A stretch of 64,000 nucleotides of DNA from contig NC_080710.1 in the NCBI RefSeq assembly GCF_019097595.1, positions 10,532,780-10,596,779 of the forward strand, written 5' to 3'. Positions 50,847-60,194 of this stretch are shown here, piece by piece. Every line of letters starts with the position of its first letter. Position 1 is the first letter of the stretch. The notes under the pieces are model-generated. The model had not been told where the DNA came from. It ran no database searches and saw only the letters and a list, made by a program, of their open reading frames with translations. Source of the DNA: Hemibagrus wyckioides (taxonomy: Eukaryota > Chordata > Actinopteri > Siluriformes > Bagridae). A program made the translations under genes and the position numbers.

Positions 50847-53800
50847 TCATTGTAATGGTATAATCTGTGTCCACATGTGGATGTATGTTGGTATAATCCA
50901 TCTCAACATGTGGATATGTGTAATGGTATAATCTGCATCCACATGTGGATATGTGTAATGGTATAATCTGCGTCCACATGTGGATGTGTGTAATGGTATA
51001 ATCTGCGTCCACATGTGGATGTGTGTAATGGTATAACCTGCGTCCACATGTGGATATGTGTAATGGTATAATCTGCGTCCACATGTGGATGTATGTTGGT
51101 ATAATCCATCTCAACATGTGGATGTGTGTAATGGTATAATCTATGTCCACATGTGGATATGTGTAATGGTATAATCTGCGTCCACATGTGGATATGTGTA
51201 ATGGTATAATCTGTGTCCACATGTGGATATGTGTAATGGTATAATCTGCGTCCACATGTGGATATGTGTAATGGTATAATCTGCGTCCACATGTGGATAT
51301 GTGTAATGGTATAATCTGCGTCCACATGTGGATATGTGTAATGGTATAATCTGCATCCACATGTGGGTGTGTGTAATGGTATAATCTATGTCCACATGTG
51401 GATGTGTGTAATGGTATAATCTGCGTCCACATGTGGATATGTGTAATGGTATAATCTATGTCCACATGTGGATGTGTGTAATGGTATAATCTGCATCCAC
51501 ATGTGGATATGTGTAATGGTATAATCTATGTCCACATGTGGATATGTGTAATGGTATAATCTATGTCCACATGTGGATGTGTGTAATGGTATAATCTGCG
51601 TCCACATGTGGATATGTGTAATGGTATAATCTGCATCCACATGTGGATGTGTGTAATGGTATAATCTGCATCCACATGTGGATATGTGTAATGGTATAAT
51701 CTGCGTCCACATGTGGAGGTGTGTAATGGTATAATCTGCGTCCACATGTGGATATGTGTAATGGTATAATCTGCATCCACATGTGGATATGTGTAATGGT
51801 ATAATCTGCGTCCACATGTGGATGTGTGTAATGGTATAATCTGCGTCCACATGTGGATGTGTGTAATGGTATAACCTGCGTCCACATGTGGATATGTGTA
51901 ATGGTATAATCTGCGTCCACATGTGGATGTATGTTGGTATAATCCATCTCAACATGTGGATGTGTGTAATGGTATAATCTATGTCCACATGTGGATATGT
52001 GTAATGGTATAATCTATGTCCACATGTGGATATGTGTAATGGTATAATCTATGTCCACATGTGGATATGTGTAATGGTATAATCTATGTCCACATGTGGA
52101 TATGTGTAATGGTATAATCTGCATCCACATGTGGATATGTGTAATGGTATAATCTATGTCCACATGTGGATATGTGTAATGGTATAATCTGCATCCACAT
52201 GTGGATATGTGTAATAGTATAATCTATGTCCACATGTGGATGTGTGTAATGGTATAATCTGCGTCCACATGTGGATATGTGTAATGGTATAATCTATGTC
52301 CACATGTGGATGTGTGTAATGGTATAATCTGCATCCACATGTGGATATGTGTAATGGTATAATCTATGTCCACATGTGGATATGTGTAATGGTATAATCT
52401 ATGTCCACATGTGGATGTGTGTAATGGTATAATCTGCGTCCACATGTGGATATGTGTAATGGTATAATCTGCATCCACATGTGGATGTGTGTAATGGTAT
52501 AATCTGCATCCACATGTGGATATGTGTAATGGTATAATCTGCGTCCACATGTGGAGGTGTGTAATGGTATAATCTGCGTCCACATGTGGATATGTGTAAT
52601 GGTATAATCTGCATCCACATGTGGATATGTGTAATGGTATAATCTGCGTCCACATGTGGATGTGTGTAATGGTATAATCTGCGTCCACATGTGGATGTGT
52701 GTAATGGTATAATCTGCGTCCACATGTGGATATGTGTAATGGTATAATCTGCGTCCACATGTGGATGTATGTTGGTATAATCTATGTCCACATGTGGATA
52801 TGTGTAATGGTATAATCTGCATCCACATGTGGATATGTGTAATGGTATAATCTATGTCCACATGTGGATATGTGTAATGGTATAATCTATGTCCACATGT
52901 GGATATGTGTAATGGTATAATCTATGTCCACATGTGGATATGTGTAATGGTATAATCTGCATCCACATGTGGATATGTGTAATGGTATAATCTGCATCCA
53001 CATGTGGATTTGTGTAATGGTATAATCTATGTCCACATGTGGATATGTGTAATGGTATAATCTGCATCCACATGTGGATATGTGTAATGGTATAATCTGC
53101 ATCCACATGTGGATGTGTGTAATGGTATAATCTGCATCCACATGTGGATGTGTGTAATGGTATAATCTGCATCCACATGTGGATTTGTGTAATGGTATAA
53201 TCTGCATCCACATGTGGATGTGTGTAATGGTATAATCTGCATCCACATGTGGATTTGTGTAATGGTATAATCTATGTCCACATGTGGATATGTGTAATGG
53301 TATAATCTGCGTCCACATGTGGATTTGTGTAATGGTATAATCTATGTCCACATGTGGATATGTGTAATGGTATAATCTATGTCCACATGTGGATATGTGT
53401 AATGGTATAATCTGCATCCACATGTGGTTGTATGTTGGTATAATCCATCTCCACATGCGGATGTATGTTGGTATAATCCGTGTCCACATGTGGATGTATG
53501 TTGGTATAATCCGACTCCAAATGTGGATGTGTTGGTATAATCCGTCTCCACATGTGGATGTGTGTTGGTATAATCCGTCTCCACATGTGGATGTATGTAA
53601 TGGTATAACCAATGTCCATATGTAGATGTGAGCTGGTGTAATGCTATAATCCGTCTCCAGATGTGGATGTGTATAATGGTATAATCTATATCCATATGTG
53701 GACATATGTTTGTATAATCCATGTCCACATGTGGATGTGTGTTGATATAATCCGTGTCCACATGGGGATGTGTGTAATGGTATAATCTGTCTCTACATGT

Positions 53801-54240
53801 GGACGTATGTTTGTATAATCGTTGTCCACACATGGGGATGTGTGTAATGGTATAATCTGTCTCTACATGTGGACGTATGTTTGTATAATCGTTGTCCACA
53901 CATGGGGATGTGTGTAATGGTATAATCTGTCTCTACATGTGGACGTATGTTTGTATAATCGTTGTCCACACATGTGGATGTGTGTAATGGTATAATCCTT
54001 GTCCACATCTGGATGTGTGTAATGGTATAATCCATCTCCACATGTGGACGTATGTTTGCATAATCCGTGTCCACATGTGGATGTGTGTAATGGTATAATC
54101 CATGTCCACATGTGGATGTGTGTAATGGTATAATCCATGTCCACATGTGGATGTGTGTAATGGTATAATCCATCTTCACATGTGGACGCATGTTGGTATA
54201 ATCTGTCTCCACATGTGGCATCATGGTGTAATTGACCACA
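50847..54240. repeat. Minisatellite of 35-bp units, about 97 copies
   Basis: The unit is built from GTGTAATGGTATAATCTGCG followed by TCCACATGTGGATAT, with variants at the CTGCG/CTATG and GATAT/GATGT positions. Occasional 33-base units (TATGTTGGTATAATCC type) occur. Copies are near identical from 50.93 to 53.4 kb and more diverged to 54.24 kb, as expected for array edges. The core CCACATGTGG is a perfect 10-base palindrome containing an E-box-like CANNTG. All minus frames happen to be open, giving false long ORFs. Confidence 0.97.
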
Positions 54241-54560
54241 TGTGGAATGCAGCTTGGGATATTTCCATTTGTGTCCCTATATAACTGTATAGAGGTCTAT
54301 TGTGCTTTGTTTATGTACACAACACTACGCATCTTGAAAAATGCACGTGTGATGTTGTTTTTGGACTGGAGCCTTCATTTGTTTTCTTCCTGCTTCCCTT
54401 GTTTCATTCCTTATTTCCTCGATGGAGAGTGGGAGGGATGGAAGTGGCTGTCTATCTTTAATAAATGGGCAAGAAAAAAAGGAGCAGGATTGAAGGAGGA
54501 GGGACAGGAGTGATAGCTCTTTGGATTTAGATTGGAGCACAAGCAGAGGAGGTATGGGGG
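54241..54560. other. Spacer after the minisatellite
   Basis: No recognisable feature. Short frames on both strands look like chance. Confidence 0.4.
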
Positions 54561-54577
54561 ATACAATGAGCTGAGTG

Positions 54578-54587
54578 AGAGAGAGAG

Positions 54588-54629
<42 letters not shown>
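54578..54629 (+). repeat. GA dinucleotide microsatellite
   Basis: About 26 GA units with one GC interruption. It immediately precedes the possible first exon at 54640-54908. Confidence 0.95.
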
Positions 54630-54633
<4 letters not shown>

Positions 54634-54639
54634 GTCGGA

Positions 54640-54908
54640 GTCAGGGAGTGAATGCAGCTTGCGGTGCCTGCTGTGGAATTACAGCAGAGAACATTGTAAG
54701 GGACCTGAAAGAAAGCACTTTAAAAGAAAACAGAGGTTTGAATTGGAAGTACAAATGCGGACACGCTGAAGCGTCCATGCCTCCTGAAGAGCGGTGGAAA
54801 ATCAAGGAGAAAAGATTCGGCAAGATTCAAGGGGCTCTGTCATTTTTCACACCGTAGACTTCAGAGCAGACCGGCAAGTGCCACCCTATTACTGGGACTG
54901 TCGCCTCA
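54640..54908 (+). other. Possible first exon of an unknown transcript
   Basis: A stretch of mixed, non-repetitive sequence ending in TCACA at a strong donor GTAAGT (54909). It contains a 69-codon frame starting at 54648 (MNAACGACCG...) that stops before the donor, and a shorter one starting at MPPEERWKIK. If it is an exon it is likely mostly 5' UTR. I do not recognise it. Confidence 0.25.
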
Positions 54909-55312
54909 CAGTAAGTGTGGGTTTATGCCATATTGCATCAGGTCCATGTCATTCATGCTCATTATTGTGCCATTCATGAATAACCCAGACAAGGGGATGC
55001 TGGATGACTTTTGCTGTCATGCCTCTGATTTAGCAGGGGAAGAGTGTGCCATACCATAGACTGTGTTAGTGTGTGTGTGCGCGTGTGCGTGCATGGTGCC
55101 AATGTGTGATTGGTATTCCATGTACGGTGTGCGGTGCTCCAAACCGGCTCTGTTCAGAATGGCTCCACAGAGCAGGGATTGTGTTAACCTGCAGAGAACC
55201 GCTCTGCTAGAGCTATGAGTTTTCCCCAGCCTCTTTCTCTCCTCATTTTTGCATTTTCATTAGGTCTTATTGAAACCCTCTGGGCATTTGTTCCCACACA
55301 TTTCATTTAAAC

Positions 55313-55316
55313 CTAG

Positions 55317-55361
<45 letters not shown>
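55313..55361 (+). repeat. CT dinucleotide microsatellite
   Basis: CT run with a single TTTC break, followed by more CT-rich sequence to about 55450. A CA run of similar length lies at 55707-55748. Confidence 0.95.
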
Positions 55362-55362
<1 letters not shown>

Positions 55363-55749
55363 CCCCTTTCCTCTTTTTTTGTACCCTTGTTCCTCTTCTC
55401 ATTCCCTCCATCCTCCCCCTTGCCGTCCCTGCCTCCCTCCATCCCCCACTCTGACTCAGAGAGTGCTGTCCTCTGCTGATGGATTTGAGAGAAACCTGGC
55501 CGTCTAACATTCGTTTTTGGCTGTGAGCCTCGTCTCCACTCGTTCTCTTGTTCCCTCATCCCTCCTTCAATTCTTGTTTGCATAAGAAGGATGCAAGAGT
55601 CCTTCCTATTGCTTAGATTTAGTCAGTGTGTGTGTAGTGTAGTGTGCTGCTGCTGCATCTGGCTTAGAGATCACTCACGTTTTGCCTATGACATTTGTTG
55701 CGCATAGACACACACACACACACACACATACACACACACACACACACAA

Positions 55750-56815
55750 GTGCGCGCGTGTGTATAACGAGGAGGACATGGCATCATTTGCTACCTCGGA
55801 GACCGATTTAACTCCTGCTATGGTGCCTTTTCACACCCTTTTCTCATGCACACTTAGATACCAGATTTCACTTGTGCACCCTCACACGCATAGTGCTAAC
55901 GAGCTAAGCCCCCTCATGCCGTGTATGGCTTTGTATTGATTAAGCGCAGTACTCCAGAGGGCTGTTAAAGGCTATAGTTCAAGCTGTCCAGCATTTCCAG
56001 ATGCCCATATCTCTCCATTTTCCTCCCTCTCTATCTCAACCAGATAATCGCTGAAGCCCTACTCACCCTGTTTAACACACTGACAGCCTGTGTAGCTTGT
56101 GAGGCTTTATCTTCTGTCTGTGTGTGTTTGGAAAGGAATATAGTGAGGGGGGCACATGGAAAATCCTGATCAATGAAAGAACGAAGAAGGTGGATGCAAA
56201 GATGCAGTGAACCCAGGGTGGATTTAACGTGTGATGTGTAAGATAAATAAGGCTGACTGAACGTTGCCCTTTCGCCCATCACTCGTCTCCCGCTAGCAAA
56301 CTCACTCCTTCACTTTCATCTTTCATTTCATCCTGCTGTACGTTGGTTCCATCTCGACCTTGCTAAAATAGTACCGAGGGCCATTCTTTCTATTACTGAT
56401 TGCTTTCATCACTTGCCTTGTTCCATTTCTCTTCTGTCCACTTGGTTCATTTGAACTTAGTCCATTACATTTGACATCATAGCACTGACGGGCCTCACAA
56501 AAGATCTTCAGAGTAACCTAATAATTTAATTCAATAGGAATGGTAGGTAGACACACAAAGACATGTTTGAGACATGCTCTTTGAAAGCGGCTTTTTAAAA
56601 GAACATGAAGATGATGGTGGTAAGATGGCAGTCTGCCCTTGGTGCACATACAACTTAATAATGCACTAAAGTTTGCATTAACATGATGCTGAAGCTATAA
56701 CGGCTGGGATTCTCCTACAATTATCAGTTCCAGATAACAAACGTGTAATATTTAAGAAATATATTCGTTATATCAAAATGTGACAGTAAATCTGTATTTT
56801 TGTGATTTTCCTCAG
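55750..56815. other. Spacer without recognised gene
   Basis: Unique-looking sequence with no repeat family and no convincing coding frame. Confidence 0.4.
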
Positions 56816-57121
56816 GCCCGAAAATCACTTTTTGGAACAACCGTACAGAACTTCTCTAAATCTGTGACTCCAATCGAACCTGATTTCAGTCTAGCCAAAG
56901 GGATATTAGCTTATGAAAATGTGAGTCGAAAGACAGGAGTCACTGTCTGCTACGTCTTCTACACACCTGAGGAGTCAGACGGTGGAACTGTGGGAGTCAA
57001 GGAGGTTCACGTCCTTGGACATCTCCTCCACAAGAACACAAGAAGAGTGAGAAGAGAGGCTCTCCTGGAATTTCTGGGATTGGGCCCTGCTCGTTTTCTC
57101 CTGGATACTTGGACCTATTAG
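56816..57121 (+). CDS. Candidate coding exon of unknown protein
   Basis: After an acceptor TTTTCCTCAG the frame starting ARKSLFGTTVQNFSKS is open for 101 codons to a TAG at 57119. Inside it a strong donor (GAAAAT followed by GTGAGT at 56921) would give a 105-base, phase-0 exon ending ...ILAYEN. A later possible donor lies near 57040. Codon use looks coding-like and the residue mix is protein-like (VTVCYVFYTPEESDGG, GVKEVHVLGHLL). I do not recognise the family. It could equally be a chance frame or a piece of an old mobile element. Confidence 0.3.
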   Translation, partial: ARKSLFGTTVQNFSKSVTPIEPDFSLAKGILAYENVSRKTGVTVCYVFYTPEESDGGTVGVKEVHVLGHLLHKNTRRVRREALLEFLGLGPARFLLDTWTY

Positions 57122-57956
57122 TTGTTGATCACAGAACTGTTTTAACTGGGAGCAAAATACATTGTTTCCTTTCTCTCATCTAGCTGTAGCAGAATTGAAG
57201 ATTCTTCAGCTTTTGAGAAGAAACAGTAGCTTGGCCTAGGGTTAGTTTCATAGAGTTCCTAGAGTTTTCTTTCATCCACACATGGCCTAACAGTGTGTGT
57301 TTTGGGGGGGGGGTCAGTGTGATGACCTGTAGTTGAAGGTGTGTGTTTGTGAATGTACAGCTATGGGCAAGGTCAGGAACAAGAGGCTAACAGGAAGAGG
57401 CAGCTAATCATTAATGCATACTTCTGAGCCAGGTGGTAGGTAAGTGTGTGCTTGAGTGAAGGTGCAGATGTCAGTAAGAGTGTGTCTGAATGTGGGTATG
57501 TGTAAGAAAACGTGTGTTTTATCACGTATAGCATATCTTTACAATTAGACATGATTGCAGGCAGGTTTTTGGGCAGGCAGAGATAACATCTGCAGGAGAG
57601 AGAGATATATAAAGTCTGAGACAGAGAGAAAGTCAGAAAGAACAGGCTTTTTTTTTGTTCCAATCTGATTGTAGTCTCAATTCCCTAGGTCTGATCACTC
57701 CAGACTAGGCCATAAATAAAAAGGCACTGAGTTGTAAAGGAGAGGGAAAATTAAATCCTCCATCTGGTTCACTCTTCTGTGTACGTTTTTGATGTTAGTA
57801 GCACCAGCTAGGATTTCACTAAGCTCTGCAGCTTGGATAAGGTCCTCAACAAAAGACTTCCCTCCATGATATTAGAGCATTACAACCGTAGACTTCTGAG
57901 GTGCTGCTTAAGCACCCTCCTTTAAAGTCGAGCTATTTGGAACGGTCCACTTGTAG
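57122..57956. other. Spacer without recognised gene
   Basis: GT-containing sequence with a G tract near 57303-57312. No gene or repeat family is identified. Confidence 0.4.
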
Positions 57957-58091
57957 CAGTAACAAAAGGTTTGGACAATTGTGATTTTCCACTCTCTCTG
58001 ACCGGAACCAACATTTCCCAAGAGGAGCGAGTTCGCCACCTAACACAGCAACTTCATGGCGCCTTCTTCCTGACGACGCATGCTTCACTCT
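57957..58091 (+). CDS. Candidate coding exon of unknown protein
   Basis: Between possible acceptors (TTGTAG at 57956 or CAG at 57959) and a strong donor GTGAGT at 58092, one frame is open: VTKGLDNCDFPLSL, TGTNISQEERVRHLTQQLHG, AFFLTTHASLC. GC content and codon choice rise sharply only across this segment, as expected for an exon. It could belong to the same plus-strand gene as 56816-56920, though the phases do not join directly. The family is not recognised. Confidence 0.35.
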
Positions 58092-58099
58092 GTGAGTAA

Positions 58100-59155
58100 A
58101 TCACTTCTACACCCTACCTGTGTATGTGTGTGTGTGTGTGTAGAATAGTACTAGTAGTAGTACCTATCTAACGTGTGTGTGTTTTCTTAGCCATGTTGTC
58201 TCCGGATGAGTGAGCTAACAACACTTGCTGTATTTGATCCTGTCTGTGTGTGCATGATCCTGTGAGCAAATGATAACTTGTCAGCTAGAGTTAGCTCTGG
58301 TGTGTTGGAGCTGATTCCTGAAATTATGGTCTGTTTGTGTTCTCATGTGGACTGATGTATGTGAGCGTTTTGTTCGCTGCCTCACATGGTGCTCCCTTGA
58401 ATATTCTTCTAGGTAACTATTATATAGAAATGCTAAAAAAAACCCTTCATATTCTATTTGCTACACATTCATTTGAAATATATTCCTGCATCCTGCTGAA
58501 ACCCTCGTATGCTAATCTCGCCTCGCTAACAATATACCTAGACTTGACTAGATATGTAAACACAACTGACACAAAATGAACATGCTAGGTTTTTAAAATC
58601 GGGCTTCTCCACAGCACTCTAAACGTGCACATTAAAGCTATTTGGGACAATTCAGCTTCTTCTATTACCTGACAATTAGTGTGGACATGCCCTTAACCGG
58701 TCCAGCGAGCTGTGAAGAACATCGCCTTCATACCCACTCCTTCGCTGGTTACGCAGAGCCTGAGAATCTGTCTCAAATTCCTTCTAATATCTCATGTACT
58801 TTAATGTCTTAAGAGTTATAGGATCCCGTATCCGTGTCTTCAATCTACAATCTTCGAGTCAGTCTACAATATTCGACACTAAACTTATTCTAGACTAAAT
58901 CTAAGTTAAACTAATCCCGCCACTGATCTTGAACTGGAGAATGGAATTATAGGTTGAACTGTAGATTGTAGATTGGTTTGGATAAGGATTTTAGAGATCT
59001 GAGAGAGATTTTTTTGTTCTCTCTTAAATGTGACATTTGAGTAAGCTGCGTGCACATTAAACATACCTTCGAGTTACACCGTTGAAGAAAGACGAGGAAT
59101 AATGCGAATGTGATTTAAGTTCAGACTGCTCCAGTGTGGTGACTGGGTACATACA
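58100..59155. other. Spacer without recognised gene
   Basis: Short GT run near 58122-58141. There is a local set of similar words (ATCTACAATCTTCGAGTC / GTCTACAATATTCGACAC) near 58845-58880. No gene is recognised. Confidence 0.4.
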
Positions 59156-59160
59156 TACAT

Positions 59161-59448
59161 TTATGTGTGTGTGCTGTTGCTGACGTAACCGTTTCTGACG
59201 CTCATAAGGCTCTCGACGGCGCCCTGTACGAGGTCTGAGTGTATTTGCGAGTTATTGCTGCATTTACACACCTCTGTGATGTTCGCCTGCTCTGTTGCCA
59301 TGGCACCGGGCCATTGCTGTTTACTGGTAGGCTGAGAGCAAACACTGGAAGTAGCGGATGTGTCAGAGACCATAAACATTTCACCTAACGTATAGTACAT
59401 ACAGACAAAAATATTTATAAACAGCAACAAAGCAAGAAGCACACACAT
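59161..59448 (-). CDS. Candidate minus-strand coding exon of unknown protein
   Basis: An open frame of 95 codons. The downstream half (MFMVSDTSATSSVCSQ, then ATEQANITEVCKCSNNSQ, then SLMSVRNGYV) has coding-like codon choice and three N-glycosylation-type motifs. The upstream half has one hydrophobic stretch (VLLALLLFINIFVCMYY) that could be a membrane anchor or merely AT-rich intron read through. No homolog comes to mind. Confidence 0.25.
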   Translation of the reverse strand: MCVLLALLLFINIFVCMYYTLGEMFMVSDTSATSSVCSQPTSKQQWPGAMATEQANITEVCKCSNNSQIHSDLVQGAVESLMSVRNGYVSNSTHT

Positions 59449-59639
59449 GTTTATCTCATAAGAATCAAATCAACTGAATCTGTCATGCTTACTAATTCTG
59501 ATATGACTCTTCCTGTCTATAATTAGACATTTAGACGTGTATTAGAGCAGGGCTTTGATGGTGCAATAACAGTAAGCACTGCATACAGAATCTAGTCCGT
59601 ATTCAAGACAGATGGAGACAGAAACGAAATATGGCTCCA

Positions 59640-59815
59640 CACCTGAGATAATACCCTGCATCATTCCATTTGTGAAAGACATAATAAGAGGTCTCTGTAA
59701 TCAGACTGCGATGAAGCTGCTGTCTCAGAGTGGGCACCGTCGTGTAGACGAGTTCGCCAGTGAAGATGAAAAAGCAGCTTTCCTCTAAAGCCACACCAGA
59801 GACTTTGGCGACAGC
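59640..59815 (-). CDS. Candidate minus-strand coding exon of unknown protein
   Basis: On the minus strand the frame ELSAVAKVSGVALEESCFFI, FTGELVYTTVPTLRQQLH, RSLITETSYYVFHKWNDA, GYYLR is open and ends at a possible donor (CTCAG followed by GTGTGG). Composition is protein-like and unlike the surroundings. It could form one gene with 59161-59448, but the phase to the most obvious acceptor there gives a stop. The family is not recognised. Confidence 0.25.
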
Positions 59816-59899
59816 GGAGAGCTCACTGGATCATCTCCGAACACGGCTTACTGAAAGATGCTCACTGAACCAGTGCTGATAGTTCTCTTATTCACAAGC

Positions 59900-60190
59900 T
59901 TAACCTCTTTCATTTATTTTTTATTCCTTCCCAATGTTTTTCTCCCAATTTGGTCACTGGCAGTTCTCACCCACTAGCAAGTTGTCCTCTATCCTCTATG
60001 ACAGCTATCATCTGGGGGAAGGTGAGGACTGGCACACGCTTCCTCCTAGACATGTGCAGCTCTGCCTCCAAATCTTTCCCACTGTTCTCATGCACTTCAT
60101 TAGATGAGGAACACACTGCACACTGCATTCGTTAAGTGCTTTAGATGTTCATGCCTCTATTCATATTAAACTTTAAACCTGAAGTGTAAA
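59900..60190. repeat. Possible interspersed repeat fragment
   Basis: The stretch with GGGGAAGGTGAGGACTGGCA and CACGCTTCCTCCTAGACATG resembles a phrase I associate with teleost interspersed repeats. There is no second copy in this window to confirm it, and the ends are not defined. Confidence 0.3.
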
Positions 60191-60194
60191 TGTA

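Noticed and set aside
50193..53899. Long minus-strand histidine/threonine-rich frames
   Set aside because: As annotated genes they are not credible, since the same peptide cycles in three frames and follows from the 35- and 41-base repeat units. They are kept only as an observation.
50162..54240. CRISPR-like array
   Set aside because: The spacing is regular but units are contiguous with no unique spacers, and the genome is that of a vertebrate.
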